From CAVXXB01 sp963765585 (GTDB lineage: Bacteria; Calditrichota; Calditrichia; JAJRVZ01), in the NCBI GenBank assembly GCA_963765585.1, contig CAVXXB010000002.1, positions 310,001 through 374,000 of the forward strand: a DNA stretch of 64,000 bases, in the 5' to 3' direction. This document shows, one piece after another, positions 31,127 to 40,866 of this stretch. A model generated the notes under the pieces. The model was not told the DNA's origin. It worked only from the letters and a program-made list of their open reading frames with translations, and ran no database searches. A program made the position numbers and the translations under genes. Numbering within the stretch: the first letter of the stretch is position 1; the number at the start of each line of letters is the position of its first letter.

Positions 31127-32484
31127 TTTTTACTCACCAATTCCAATTTAAAAACGGTTTTCGTTTCAGGTGATATTTTGAACTGATCATCCAGCCGGTA
31201 ACCGGCTATCCAAATAATTCTGTCCCCCTTACAAATCAACGGAATAGACTTTTTTAAAAAAGTATTGATTTTAAGGTCGGTGAAGAAATCACTCAATTTT
31301 CGTTTATTTGACATCCCTAGTGGCTGGAATGAATCGCCCTTCTTCCAGAATCTAACCTGAAGTAACTCTCCACTTTTGTCACCATCTATGTATTCAACAG
31401 CTTTATCATTTGTAAATTTTATTTTTTCTTTTTCAATTTTTTCAAAACTGATCTGATACGAATCCAGCACCTCGACCGACTCACCGAGTCTGATTATGAT
31501 CGTTTCACTTTTTTCAACCTGCGATTTGCCAAACATAATAAATTGACGTTCGACAACCGCCATTCCATTTTCCAGAAATAGCATTTTTTTGCCAACCTGG
31601 GCATCTGAAATAAAGTCATCCCAAAGGGCCAGATTTCTGTCCGAAATCTTGTAATTTACTGGATATACACTCGAAATACAATATTCAAGCAACCCTCTGC
31701 GTAATGTCTCATTGTACAACAAATAACGTTTTCTGTGCAATGATATTCCAGTTTTTGTTTTTTTTGTAATATTTTGGATAACCTCACTCAGTTTTTCTTC
31801 ATATATATCGTAATATTTATAAAGATCATCGATGATCTTTGGGATCTGGACCGTGAGATCAGTTGAAAATTCTGCCTCAAGATATGGAATAATTCTGTGG
31901 CGGATATTATTTCTTATTATCGCAACATCCCGGTTAGTTGAGTCTTCCCGATACGTCAGATTATTTTTCTTTGCATAGCTGATAATGCTATTTCTGTCAA
32001 TTTGTAATAAAGGTCGTATAAAATATCCCCGGCATGGTTTTATCCCCAAAAGGCCTTTCACTCTGGACCCTTTAGCCATACGCATTAAGAATGTCTCAAT
32101 ATTATCATTCAGATTATGTCCGGTGGCAATACGGATGTCAGGATTTTTTACAACAGTTTTTTCAAAGAATTTTAATCGTTGTTCGCGAAGATATGTTTCA
32201 GAAACTTTTAACGGCTTGCCACGTAGTCGGCCAAGGATAATTTTTAGCTGATACCTTTTTGCCAGATCTTCAACGAATTGTTCATCTCCTAGGGATTCTG
32301 CCCCTCTTGTATTATGATTATAATGCAAGACCACCAAATCATAACCATACTCAGACCGAAGGTGGTACAAAACATCCAGCATAACACATGAGTCGATACC
32401 GCCGGAAACGGCAGTGTATATTGTTTTTACACCGGGAGGTATTAGTTGATGTTTATTAATATATTCTTTGATTTTATTTATCAT
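31123..32484 (-). CDS. tilS: tRNA(Ile)-lysidine synthase
   Basis: TilS adds lysine to C34 of tRNA-Ile2 (CAU anticodon) so that it reads AUA instead of AUG. The 453-residue protein has the ATP pyrophosphatase P-loop SGGIDS at 27-32, the N-terminal domain with ATGHNLNDNIETFLMRMAKGSRVKGL, and C-terminal TilS domains that bind tRNA; the end GDRIIWIAGYRLDDQFKI is characteristic. Length corresponds to the long form as in E. coli and Bacillus. Two tRNA genes with CAT anticodons lie directly upstream, with 40 bases between. Confidence 0.96.
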   Translation of the reverse strand: MINKIKEYINKHQLIPPGVKTIYTAVSGGIDSCVMLDVLYHLRSEYGYDLVVLHYNHNTRGAESLGDEQFVEDLAKRYQLKIILGRLRGKPLKVSETYLREQRLKFFEKTVVKNPDIRIATGHNLNDNIETFLMRMAKGSRVKGLLGIKPCRGYFIRPLLQIDRNSIISYAKKNNLTYREDSTNRDVAIIRNNIRHRIIPYLEAEFSTDLTVQIPKIIDDLYKYYDIYEEKLSEVIQNITKKTKTGISLHRKRYLLYNETLRRGLLEYCISSVYPVNYKISDRNLALWDDFISDAQVGKKMLFLENGMAVVERQFIMFGKSQVEKSETIIIRLGESVEVLDSYQISFEKIEKEKIKFTNDKAVEYIDGDKSGELLQVRFWKKGDSFQPLGMSNKRKLSDFFTDLKINTFLKKSIPLICKGDRIIWIAGYRLDDQFKISPETKTVFKLELVSKK

Positions 32485-32524
32485 TAGTCAAAACAGGTAA
32501 GAATGATGAGGATATTTGAAAAAG

Positions 32525-32599
32525 TAGCGGCGCAGGGATTTGAACCCCGGACACGTGGATTATGATTCCACTGCTCTAACCAAGCTGAGCTACGCCGCC
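32525..32599 (-). tRNA. tRNA-Met (CAT), elongator type; tRNA-Ile2 cannot be excluded
   Basis: The 75-base gene folds as a cloverleaf: acceptor GGCGGCG / CGCCGCT with a G1-U72 wobble, D-arm starting GCTC, anticodon stem GTGGA / TCCAC with loop ATCATAA (anticodon CAT), T-arm CGGGG TTCAAAT CCCTG and discriminator A. CCA is not encoded. The anticodon stem lacks the three G-C pairs of initiator tRNA. It fits elongator Met, but an Ile2 tRNA that TilS would modify has the same anticodon. It lies 40 bases upstream of tilS. Confidence 0.85.
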
Positions 32600-32601
32600 A
32601 T

Positions 32602-32630
32602 AAAAAAGGGTGGTTAAATTGCAACCACCC
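32602..32630 (-). terminator. Rho-independent terminator between the two tRNA genes
   Basis: On the minus strand an 8-bp perfect stem GGGTGGTT / AACCACCC with a 7-base loop is followed by six T. It begins 7 bases past the CCA of tRNA-fMet and its T tract ends 2 bases before the 5' end of tRNA-Met. It should stop the fMet transcript, which leaves little room for a separate promoter for tRNA-Met. Confidence 0.8.
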
Positions 32631-32637
32631 GATAACC

Positions 32638-32714
<77 letters not shown>

Positions 32715-32730
32715 ATATAGAGTTATGAAT

Positions 32731-33799
32731 TTACCCAGATTTCATCTTCATGTCAATATCATCCATTATTTTTTGTATCAATTTTTGTTCGTCCATTATC
32801 CTGACTGTCATTTCAAGTACAAATACATTTAATTCATGAAAAAAGTCCGTGCCTAATTTAACCACATCCTTCTCAGTTGTAATTAATGTCTGGCAATTAT
32901 GCCCTTTCGCAGCCACATCGATCATGTCAATATCTTTCGGCCCGTAATGATGATGATCGGGAAATCCAATAAATTCACATATTTTAATTTGAGCCCTATC
33001 TAAACTTTGCTCAAAATATTTTGGTGAGGCGATACCGGAAAATGCAATTGCCGATAACTCTGCCATTTCAGTTAAGGCAATTAATTCATTGGTTTTTACA
33101 TTCCGAAAGTGCATTGGTTCATATCGCGAAAAAAATGAATCGCCACCGAACCATTTGCTCATACCAAAAGGATCTTCATTATAATCCTGATCCTGGCATT
33201 TGGTGTAAATAAACAGATCTGCACGACTCACCGCCTTCAATGGTTCCCGCCGGTCCCCGGCAGGGATCAGTTTCTGCTTGCCGGGATTCTCATTTATATC
33301 GATCAGCAATATATTTACATCACGATATACACTGCGATGCTGATACGCATCATCCAGAATAATCAGATCCGGATTGAATTTCTCCTCAGCCAATTGAATG
33401 CCAGCAGCCCTCCGCTCTGCCGACAATTACTGGTACTGCGGTAAACTTTTTCGCAATCATTACCGGTTCATCACCACCCTGATCAGGAGTGACAATTCTC
33501 CCTTTACCATCCGAGACAATTTTAACACCCTGAGAGCGACGTCCATATCCCCGGCTTACAACCACTATTGATGTATATTTTTTTGACAATTTTTCCAATA
33601 AGTACATTGTTATCGGTGTCTTGCCGGCCCCACCGGCCATTATATTGCCGATGGAAACCACAGGTACCGAAAAATGATGTGTGCGAAACCATCCCCAATC
33701 ATAAAAGCAGTTCCTCAAAACCATAATCAGACCATAAATCCAACTTATAGGAATGAGAATGGTCTGAAAAAATACATTTTTTCTTATTTGATAATTCAT
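32731..33799 (-). CDS. lpxK: Tetraacyldisaccharide 4'-kinase LpxK, interrupted by a one-base frame shift
   Basis: LpxK phosphorylates the 4' position of the lipid A disaccharide at the inner membrane. The N-terminal piece (33386-33799) has a membrane-associated helix and the P-loop-like GNIMAGGAGKTPITMYLLEKL followed by VVVSRGYGRRSQG. The second piece (32731-33426) continues with AERRAAGIQL, the DDAYQHRSVYRD motif (LILDDxxQHR) and LIPAGDRREP. A single surplus base near 33418-33424 separates them; with it removed the protein is about 355 residues, the family norm. Without LpxK lipid A would lack this phosphate, so a genuine knock-out is unlikely. It lies 16 bases after tRNA-fMet as numbered here and 28 bases after the flippase stop. 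Confidence 0.9.
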
Positions 33800-33827
33800 A
33801 GCTATTATGGCATATTTCGGGATTGGC

Positions 33828-35279
33828 CTAACGTAAACGTTTCAGAAATTGGATCACATCCGATCTGATCGGCGCATAGAGCAATATGGAAAAAAGATAA
33901 CCAAAAATTATAAGTATGCGTATCAAAAAACTCAAATCAAACAGGTAGAACAAACATAATCCGGCCGCTAAATACACATACAAACCAGCCAGAATGGAAT
34001 ACTCGTATCTGATTCGATAGAATTTTGCCGTGACAAAATAAATGGACAGCGTCATTACCAGGTATGCCAGAACCGCTGCTATTGCAGCCCCCATCATACC
34101 ATAACGCGGCATCAGATACAAATTGCACCCAATATTTGTCAGGGCGGCCAGCCCGGTAAACAGCCCCATCCACTTGGTTTTCTTTTCGATATATATACCT
34201 ACAGTCAAATTTACATATACGCCATACAACATATATGACAATAATATCAGAGGAATTATAAATGTCCCTGACCAAAATGAACTCCCCATGAGTGTCATTG
34301 TTGATGAAACAGGAATTTTAACAATATAGCCAACCAGATACCCACCAGCGAGAACAATCACCCCGGCCATGGCAGTAAAATATGTCATTACGCGACTGTA
34401 GATTTCTCTGGCATTCTCTTCTTTTGCTACACGGAGAAAAAACGGCTGCCAGGCAGTCCGGAATGCGGAGACAAGCAGCAGCATCAGGGTGCCGAATTTA
34501 TGATTGGCGCTGTATAATCCAACGGTATCCTTGTCGAGCAGATAGAGCATCAGATACCGGTCGCTCATTTCAACCACCAGGAAAGCGATCCCATTTGGGA
34601 TCATCGGGATGCCAAATTGTAACAGATCCCGGATCACGATCCGTGAAAACGCACCCTTTAAATATTTAAGTTGAAATGGAATTAATACCAGCAAATTGAC
34701 AAATGCGGCGATCAGATTTGCGTAAAGAATACCTTTAACACCCATCTTTAAAACCATGACAAACAACAGATTTAATATCAATTCCAGTATAAACCGGCCC
34801 ATTCGTAGACCGGAATACAGCACTGATCGTTCTTCTGCACGAAGTATCAGATATGGCAGATTACACAGGGTATCTGTGAAAAGAATACCCGCGGCAATCT
34901 GAACAAAAAACTCATAATTATCGGAATCAAAAATCAATATCGAGATGGAATCGGCAAAGATATATATCAGGACGGATGAAAAAACTGCAGTTATTGATAA
35001 GATTCGTATTGCCGAACTATATACCTGTTCCCTGGTATGACGACCGAGAAAATAATACCTCATGAATGCCGAATCGATCCCATAGAGATAAAAGACATTC
35101 ATGAATGCAAGAAAGGTATAGATCAGCACATAATCGCCGTATTCACCTTTGGTGGCGATATAGGTAGCATCCGTTAAAACAGGTAGTAATACCAAGCCCT
35201 GAGCACGTTGAATAAGAGTGCTTACTGTGTAGATAGCAGAATGTTTGGTCAGATTTTTTATATGTGTAAGTAAAGACAT
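33828..35279 (-). CDS. Polysaccharide flippase (Wzx/MurJ-like, MOP superfamily)
   Basis: From the ATG at 35279 the protein has 483 residues. It consists almost wholly of about twelve to fourteen membrane helices, beginning with the typical amphipathic start SLLTHIKNLTKHSAIYTVSTLIQRAQGLVLLPVLTD. The pattern GEYGDYVLIYTFLAFMNVFYLYGIDSAFMRYY belongs to the polysaccharide biosynthesis/Wzx family. It probably flips a lipid-linked oligosaccharide across the inner membrane. The frame extends upstream to 35375 inside aroQ, but the chosen ATG sits 5 bases past the aroQ stop with GGCGGG before it. It is followed by lpxK, so both may serve outer-membrane glycolipid. Confidence 0.88.
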   Translation of the reverse strand: MSLLTHIKNLTKHSAIYTVSTLIQRAQGLVLLPVLTDATYIATKGEYGDYVLIYTFLAFMNVFYLYGIDSAFMRYYFLGRHTREQVYSSAIRILSITAVFSSVLIYIFADSISILIFDSDNYEFFVQIAAGILFTDTLCNLPYLILRAEERSVLYSGLRMGRFILELILNLLFVMVLKMGVKGILYANLIAAFVNLLVLIPFQLKYLKGAFSRIVIRDLLQFGIPMIPNGIAFLVVEMSDRYLMLYLLDKDTVGLYSANHKFGTLMLLLVSAFRTAWQPFFLRVAKEENAREIYSRVMTYFTAMAGVIVLAGGYLVGYIVKIPVSSTMTLMGSSFWSGTFIIPLILLSYMLYGVYVNLTVGIYIEKKTKWMGLFTGLAALTNIGCNLYLMPRYGMMGAAIAAVLAYLVMTLSIYFVTAKFYRIRYEYSILAGLYVYLAAGLCLFYLFDLSFLIRILIIFGYLFSILLYAPIRSDVIQFLKRLR

Positions 35280-35284
35280 CCCGC

Positions 35285-35722
35285 CTATTTTTCTTTCTTT
35301 TTCAGGCGCTGGATTAATGCTTCGATCCCTAGAATATAGCTTTGTTTTCCGAATCCGCTGATTACTCCCGCGCAAGCGGGGCTGGTGACAGATTTCCCCC
35401 GGAATTCTTCGCGGGCATAAATATTACTTAAATGTACTTCTACGACAGGCAGTATACATGCCTCTATTGCGTCACGCAGCGCATAGGAATAATGTGAAAA
35501 GGCGGCCGGATTTATGACTATACCATTATATGATTTGTGGGCAAAATTTAATTTATCGATTATTTCCCCCTCATGATTACTCTGATAAAAGTCGAGATCG
35601 AGTTCGGGAAAATTTTCATCGATAATATGGTTTATTGTTTCTAAAGTTTCAATACCATAGATCTCCGGTTTGCGAATTCCGAGCATATTCAGGTTTGGCC
35701 CGTTAATGATTAAAAACTTCAT
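35285..35722 (-). CDS. aroQ: Type II 3-dehydroquinate dehydratase
   Basis: The enzyme dehydrates 3-dehydroquinate to 3-dehydroshikimate in the shikimate pathway. The 145-residue protein carries the family signature INGPNLNMLGIRKPEIYG at residues 6-23 with the catalytic Tyr, the QSNHEGEIID segment, the INPAAFSHYSYALRDAI loop and the VEVHLSNIYAREEFR active-site stretch. Length is as in other type II enzymes. It is separated from the other aro genes by the metallo-hydrolase and a palindromic repeat block. Confidence 0.97.
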   Translation of the reverse strand: MKFLIINGPNLNMLGIRKPEIYGIETLETINHIIDENFPELDLDFYQSNHEGEIIDKLNFAHKSYNGIVINPAAFSHYSYALRDAIEACILPVVEVHLSNIYAREEFRGKSVTSPACAGVISGFGKQSYILGIEALIQRLKKKEK

Positions 35723-36012
35723 ACTTTCTCCTAATTTTTATTGCTATCAGCATAAGAAACCACTGAGCACACAGAGTAATATAATTAGAGATTAGAAATG
35801 GAAGATTTGAAATTTAATCTATTCAGAAAACGATTGTTTTTAATTGATTTGAGACTTCTGAAAAATGATATTTTTATATGAACGTCATTCTGAACTTGTT
35901 TCAGAATCCCCTTAAATAGACCCTGAAATAAATTCAGGGTGACGAAATTTAAGTATTTATAACATTTTCAGAAGTTTCTAATTTCTAACTTCTAATCTCT
36001 AATTTCATACTA
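35723..36012. repeat. Nested palindromic repeat block between the hydrolase and aroQ
   Basis: The gap is a set of inverted repeats inside one another. Outer arms are ATTAGAGATTAGAAAT (about 35781-35800) and the stuttering TTTCTAA words at about 35973-36006. Middle arms are ACTTCTGAAAAATG (about 35852-35866) and CATTTTCAGAAGT (about 35961-35974). The core element 35883-35944 begins CGTCA and ends TGACG and contains two hairpins, TTCTGAA..TTCAGAA and ACCCTGAA..TTCAGGGT. A CCACTGAGCACACAGAG word lies just outside, near 35760. No gene is visible. Core sequences of this type are widely dispersed in bacterial genomes. Confidence 0.8.
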
Positions 36013-36793
36013 TTATACTTTAATAGACAAACCGTCGTAAGCAAAATTCATACTTTCCGGCAGTTTTTCGCCATGCAAATCATGGTCAATATCATGGCTC
36101 ATATGAATAAAATATGTTTTATTCGCACCAATTTTTTGCGCCGCACTTATTGCCTCATCCAAACTAAAATGTGTTGGGTGCGTTTTCAAGCGCAATGCAT
36201 CCACTACCAAGACTTCTAGATTTGTCAATTGCTTAAATGTATTATCGGGTATCTTACTCACATCTGTACAATATGCAAAGTTATTTATTCGATAGCCCAA
36301 AATCATGGAATCACCATGCCACAAATGGAGCGGCACTATACGAAGGTTTGCTATATTAAACTCCTCAGTGACAATATTTGCCTCAAGATTGGGTACGCCC
36401 AGGTTAACCCGGCCATTACCAAATGCATAACCAAAACTGATCAGCAGGCGCTCAATTGTTTCATCATTGCCATATACCGGAATTCTTTTTTTAGATTTGA
36501 AATTAAACGGACGTAAATCATCAATTCCACAGATGTGATCCGCATGGGCATGGGTGTATAGAATTGCATCTATAGAGTCTGTAGTTTTTCTTAACAATCT
36601 GCTGTCGCAAATCGGTTGAGGTGTCGATCAGAATATTACATGACTCGGATTCGATAATAATAGAGGTCCGTAAGCGTTTATTCTTTGGATTTGTTGAAGT
36701 ACACACATTGCAGTTACAATTAATTACAGGTATTCCCTGTGAAGTGCCTGTACCCAAAAAACTTATTTGTAAATCAGAGTTTGTTTTATTCAT
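36013..36793 (-). CDS. MBL-fold metallo-hydrolase (PhnP-like), interrupted by a one-base frame shift
   Basis: The metallo-beta-lactamase fold protein binds two metals. The first piece (36521-36793) starts ISFLGTGTSQGIPVINCNCNVC, the form seen in PhnP-like phosphodiesterases with a Cys-rich zinc site, and reaches NILIDTSTDLRQQ. The second (36013-36597) continues LRKTTDSIDAILYTHAHADHICGIDDLR, containing the HxHxDH motif, and ends with CTDVS, HPTHFSLDEA and FIHMSHDIDHD. One surplus base near 36598 breaks the frame; joined, the protein has about 259 residues. It lies 10 bases after aroB, in the aromatic operon. A cyclic phosphodiester substrate is plausible; no role in shikimate synthesis is known. 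Confidence 0.85.
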
Positions 36794-36803
36794 CGCGTGA
36801 ATG

Positions 36804-37923
36804 CTATTTTATCAGGCTAAACAAGTATGCAAAACTTTCAATTACCAGATTTTCATCTTTCAAAATAACGGATCGCACTTTTCCAATTTTTTCCGGAAGT
36901 ATGAGTTGAATCTGTCCATCTTTGACTTTTTTATCCTGATACATCAATTGCAATAATTCCCGGGGATCAGGATGGGCCTTGTTTTGAGGCAAAGACACCG
37001 GTAACTGCCTAATTAACGCATCCATTCGCCTCTGCTCATCCTCCGGTAAAAGATTAAGTTTGACCGCTACAAAGTTAGCACACATCATCCCCAGTAGCAC
37101 AGCCTGTCCGTGTTTCAGGCCTGAATAGCCATAATACGCTTCCAGGCCATGGGCAAAGGTATGTCCATAATTAAGAATGGCCCGAAGCCCGAGTTCACGC
37201 TCATCACGTGTGACTACATCTGCCTTCTGGCTGGCACAACTGTGAACAATGTTACGAAGGATTCCCGGAATCCTTGCTCAATATTTTATCAATATTCTTT
37301 TCCAGCAAATGGAATAGAGATGGATCGCCGATTACGCCATATTTTACCACTTCACCCAGGCCGCATATATATTCCTCAACCGGTAATGTCTGCAGTACAG
37401 AGATATCAGTGAAAATTGCCCGGGGTTGATAAAAGGCACCGATCAGATTTTTCCCGACAGAATGATTAATCCCGACCTTGCCGCCAATACTACTATCCAC
37501 CTGGGCAAGCAGGGATGTGGGAATATGGATCATATTTACACCGCGCAAATATGTGGCGGCAACAAATCCCGCCAGATCACCAACGACACCACCGCCCAAA
37601 GCAAGTATGGAAGCATTGCGCTCAATTTTATTTTCAAGCAGCCAGTCATATAATTGTGTTACCACAGCTGCAGATTTACTTTGCTCGCCATCGGGAACAT
37701 CAAAATGAATTACATCAAAATCTGTAATCAATTGCTCCTGTAATCGTTCATAATATAGCTCTGAGACGGGTGGAACCGAGATAACCGCCAGCTGCTTATT
37801 TGTCTTCAGTTTCTGTAAATACCCGGGAATATTATCAAATATATCTTCACCCAGCAGGATATTGTAACTTCTCTCAGCCAAAGCGACCGGTATCATGTCA
37901 TATTTTGAATTTTCAGTCTTCAT
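36804..37923 (-). CDS. aroB: 3-Dehydroquinate synthase, interrupted by a one-base frame shift
   Basis: AroB cyclises DAHP to 3-dehydroquinate. The first piece (37252-37923) has the NAD-binding core with IPDGEQSKS-like text (VPDGEQSKSAAVV), ALGGGVVGDLAGFVAATYLRGV, IPTSLLAQVDSSIGGKVGIN and YQPRAIFTD. In the next frame the zinc-ligand stretch continues: ADVVTRDERELGLRAILNYGHTFAHGLE, LKHGQAVLLGM and the C-terminal helices. The two meet at 37268-37272, where GAT TCC GGG would read on as GAT CCG GGA with one T removed. The joined length of about 372 residues is slightly above the family's usual 360. Its ATG overlaps the aroK stop by one base. Confidence 0.94.
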
Positions 37924-38454
37924 TATTTTATCAGGTATCTAATTTTTTCTGCGCACTCCGATGCATCCTGCCCATCGCGGTTATAAATAATATCCGCGGC
38001 CATAAAGCCTTTTTCCCTCTTCGCGAGCAAGTGCTCAATTTTATTGAGATATTCTTCCCGTGATAAATTTTCTCCCTCAGCTCTCATTAAAGGGCGGCGT
38101 GTTGAGTGCTTTATACGATTATATATGTTTTCCGGGCTGCTTTGGATATAGATTAACACACCCCGGGATTTTATATTTTCCAGGGTTTTTTCAGACATCA
38201 AAGCGCCGCCTCCCAAAGAAATTACAGCAAATTCCTTGCGATTGCTTATTTCGTTTATCTTTTCTTCTTCCCGCTCACGAAACCATTTTTCGCCTTCATG
38301 CGCAAATATTTCCCGGATTTCCTTTTGATACTGATTTTCCAGTTCATCATCCGTATCGATAAAGGCGCAGCCTAGTTTTTTTCGCAAGATTTTTGCCAAT
38401 GGTGCTTTTTCCGCTACCCATAAATCCGGTAATATATATTTTTCGTTGTGGCAT
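37923..38454 (-). CDS. aroK: Shikimate kinase, interrupted in a 7-base homopolymer
   Basis: AroK phosphorylates shikimate at O3. The true start is an ATG at 38454, giving MPQRKIYITGFMGSGKSTIGK with the P-loop GFMGSGKS. The rest (FIDTDDELENQ, WFREREEEK, VISLGGGA, RRPLM) lies in the next frame. The switch is at the run of seven T on the plus strand (38376-38382): six would join LAKKLGCAFIDTDD without a break. Total length is about 176 residues, as usual. Conserved residues DxD, the GGG loop and the RRP lid are all present, so the enzyme is probably functional and the extra base doubtful. Confidence 0.93.
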
Positions 38455-38478
38455 GTTTAATAAATCGCTTGATTTTAG

Positions 38479-38586
38479 GTTAGAAATTAGAGATTAGAGA
38501 TTTGAATTAGCTTATGGCCAATAGCCAATTGTGAATTCCTCATTCCTCGTTTCTAATTTCTAATTTCTAATCTCTAATCCCTAACT
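38479..38586. repeat. Imperfect inverted repeat of TTAGAAATTAGAGATTAGAGA words
   Basis: The left arm at 38479-38503 is a stutter of TTAGA/ATTAGAGA words, and the right arm at 38549-38586 is the reverse complement stutter (TTCTAATTTCTAATCTCTAA). The centre holds TATGGCCAATAGCCAAT. The arms are the same words as at 35781-36006 and 56336-56368. The element fills the gap between tyrA and aroK. Confidence 0.8.
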
Positions 38587-38592
38587 AGTTTC

Positions 38593-39348
38593 TCAGTGGT
38601 TCTTTTTTTGCTGTATTAATATTGCCTCAAACTGTTCCTTAAACTGATCGGTCACTTCTTGTGAAAACCGGTTGAAGGTATAAAAATCAACAAACAGTTC
38701 TTCTGAATCATTCATAACCACTTTAGTAATACTGTTCAGTTTATTCAGGCTATCCATCATCAATGGAATCCGTGATATATTCATCCCGTCAAATGTGCGT
38801 CCAAGATGATGTATCAGGCTCAGATTGTAGGCCATCAAACGGTCGTGCTCTGCAGCCGGAATATTTTCTACCCTCAGCTGTAATTCGTTTTCAAAAAATT
38901 TTACCAAAAAGTCATATATATCATATGGTACTCTTCCCGGAATCAGCGTGATCAGGTGATCTTTCAAACCCGCACGGGCAGAATCAGGTCCAAACAGGGG
39001 GTGACTGGCGATATAAAATGTATGCGGTGGTAGTTCCTCCATAATCCAATTCATCACTGGTTCTTTTATGGAAGCACAATCAATAATTGTTGTACCTGCC
39101 TGAAATAACTTTATATTTTGTCTGATAAAAGGCGTGATCTGTCTTATGGGAATGGTCAGGAAAATATATTTTTTACCAAGACAAGATGTCAGATCATCCC
39201 ATTGGGCAAAGCGTTCAACCACATCCTTCCGCTCTGTATCTATATCACATATAGATACCGGATAAAAGTTACTCAAATGTTTTGCCCAAAATGCGCCAAA
39301 CCGGCCTGCACCGATTACGGCAAAATCTGTCGAATTATTTTTTACCAT
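38593..39348 (-). CDS. tyrA: Prephenate/arogenate dehydrogenase family protein
   Basis: This NAD(P)-dependent enzyme oxidatively decarboxylates prephenate or arogenate in tyrosine synthesis. The 251-residue protein begins with the Rossmann motif FAVIGAGRFGAFWAKHL, followed by IFLTIPI, DCASIKEPV and the substrate motif ASHPLFGPDSA with the conserved catalytic His region (HPLFGP). The C-terminal helices (YNLSLIHHLGRTFDGMN) match TyrA's dimerisation domain. It is short, with no fused chorismate mutase or ACT domain; a separate chorismate mutase gene overlaps it by 14 bases. Whether it prefers prephenate or arogenate cannot be read. Confidence 0.88.
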   Translation of the reverse strand: MVKNNSTDFAVIGAGRFGAFWAKHLSNFYPVSICDIDTERKDVVERFAQWDDLTSCLGKKYIFLTIPIRQITPFIRQNIKLFQAGTTIIDCASIKEPVMNWIMEELPPHTFYIASHPLFGPDSARAGLKDHLITLIPGRVPYDIYDFLVKFFENELQLRVENIPAAEHDRLMAYNLSLIHHLGRTFDGMNISRIPLMMDSLNKLNSITKVVMNDSEELFVDFYTFNRFSQEVTDQFKEQFEAILIQQKKNH

Positions 39349-39613
39349 TCTGAACCTGGTAGGATTCCTCTAAAATTAATTGCCACAACCTAAAAATAAA
39401 AGATGGATCAATTCCTTTTTCCAGACACATTTTTTCCAAACGTAAATTTAAATCTGCTTCACGCTCTTTATCAATAACCGGTTTGTTAATTTTGCCCTTT
39501 AAAACCCCAATTTCACCGGTTAATTGTAATCGCTCGCTCAGTAGCTCAATAATTTGTGTATCAATTTTGTCAATTTGTTTACGAATCTTGACAATTTTTT
39601 CCTGATCAGGCAT
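39335..39613 (-). CDS. Chorismate mutase, AroQ class, monofunctional
   Basis: The enzyme converts chorismate to prephenate. From an ATG at 39613, in a TGATG overlap with the aroA stop, the protein has 92 residues and is all helical: KIRKQIDKIDTQIIELLSERLQLTGEIGVLKG (H1 with active-site Arg/Lys), PVIDKEREADLNLRLEKM and FIFRLWQLILEESYQVQ. These match the CM_2 domain, including the conserved D..I..LL..R pattern. A longer frame to 39676 lies inside aroA and is not used. It is followed by tyrA with a 14-base overlap, so together they feed tyrosine synthesis. Confidence 0.93.
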   Translation of the reverse strand: MPDQEKIVKIRKQIDKIDTQIIELLSERLQLTGEIGVLKGKINKPVIDKEREADLNLRLEKMCLEKGIDPSFIFRLWQLILEESYQVQNGKK

Positions 39614-40866
39614 CAACAACCTCCTGCCAGAAGTCTGAAATCCTGCCAGAATGAAGGATATGACTTTCGGACACATTCCGGACGAGATATAATGGTTCCC
39701 GGAACCCTTGTTCCCGCGATGGCAAAACTCATTGCGATCCTATGGTCATCAAATGAGTCTAGTGTTGCCGGTGTATAATTTGCCTGTGGAAATATTTCAA
39801 GATTACCATTGCGATACTCCGTCTTTCCACCAAGTGCTTCGATATTGGACTGGATAGCCGAAATCCGATTACTTTCCTTATATTCCAGGTGTTTGATATT
39901 CATGAGACGGGAAGTTGCGGGTGCAAACATTGCCATGACGCTCAATGCCGGAACCAAATCCGGTATTTCATTACAATCAATTGCCATACCCTTCTGAATA
40001 CTTCCCTGCAGTTCCATATGATCCGGATAGAGCATTATGTTAGCACCCAGCTCGCGGGCAATTTCAAATATGCGCTCATCACCCTGCAATGAGGGCAATG
40101 TTACCTTTGGCAGTATCAGTTTTATATTATGTAACATACTCAAAACCACCCAGTATGAAGCTGCAGAAAAATCTTTTTCTACCCGGAAATTCCAATCCAG
40201 ATCAGGACGATTTGCGGTAATGCGGATTTGATTCTGGTCATAACCTGCACGTAAACCCAGTTTTTTCATGAGCTTATACGTCATCTTAATATAGGGAAGT
40301 GACGGCGTATCTTCCGGCATAATGATTTCAAGATCATTTTTCATCCATAAAGCAGACATCATCAGTGCGGTGATTATTTGTGACGAAGGAAGATCATGTA
40401 ATTCAATCCTTCCCCCTGTCAACGATTTTGGATGAATGACCGCCGGTAAGGTGTTATCCAAAGATTCAATATTTACATCAAAGTTTTTCAATGCATCAAA
40501 TAATTGAGCGAATGGCCGCTGATGCAGCCGGTCACTGCCATAAAAACGGAATGGTTTATCCAGGTGCGGAGCGAGTGGGATTAAAAACCTTGCGGATGAG
40601 CCCGAATTACCCAGGTAAATTTCTGCATCATTTACGTGACCCAGTGCATTTGAAATCGTGATTGTTCCCTCATCCTCAGTAATACCGGCGCCCATATTCC
40701 GGAGTGCCTGAATGGTAATTTCTGTATCTTCAGCCATCAACGGATCACTAATAATTGTTTTACCATCATTTAAAGCGCCCAATATTAGTATCCGGTGGGT
40801 TACACTTTTTGATGCCGGTAAATCAATCTGTAAGATTTCTCTATCTGGAACGGAAATTTTGTACAT
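39613..40866 (-). CDS. aroA: 3-Phosphoshikimate 1-carboxyvinyltransferase (EPSP synthase)
   Basis: AroA joins PEP to shikimate-3-phosphate. From the ATG at 40866 it has 417 residues. The conserved pieces are DLPASKSVTHRILILGAL near the N-terminus (Lys/Ser shikimate contacts), IYLGNSGSSARFL (PEP site, corresponding to the family LGNAGTAxR), GSDRLHQRPFAQLFDAL, HDLPSSQIITALMMSA, NEIPDLVPALSVMAMFA and the C-terminal FDDHRIAMSFAIAG. The LGNSGSSAR motif departs from the common LGNAGTAMR. The N-terminus overlaps aroF by 26 bases; the upstream in-frame ATG (40926) is inside aroF. Confidence 0.96.
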   Translation of the reverse strand: MYKISVPDREILQIDLPASKSVTHRILILGALNDGKTIISDPLMAEDTEITIQALRNMGAGITEDEGTITISNALGHVNDAEIYLGNSGSSARFLIPLAPHLDKPFRFYGSDRLHQRPFAQLFDALKNFDVNIESLDNTLPAVIHPKSLTGGRIELHDLPSSQIITALMMSALWMKNDLEIIMPEDTPSLPYIKMTYKLMKKLGLRAGYDQNQIRITANRPDLDWNFRVEKDFSAASYWVVLSMLHNIKLILPKVTLPSLQGDERIFEIARELGANIMLYPDHMELQGSIQKGMAIDCNEIPDLVPALSVMAMFAPATSRLMNIKHLEYKESNRISAIQSNIEALGGKTEYRNGNLEIFPQANYTPATLDSFDDHRIAMSFAIAGTRVPGTIISRPECVRKSYPSFWQDFRLLAGGC

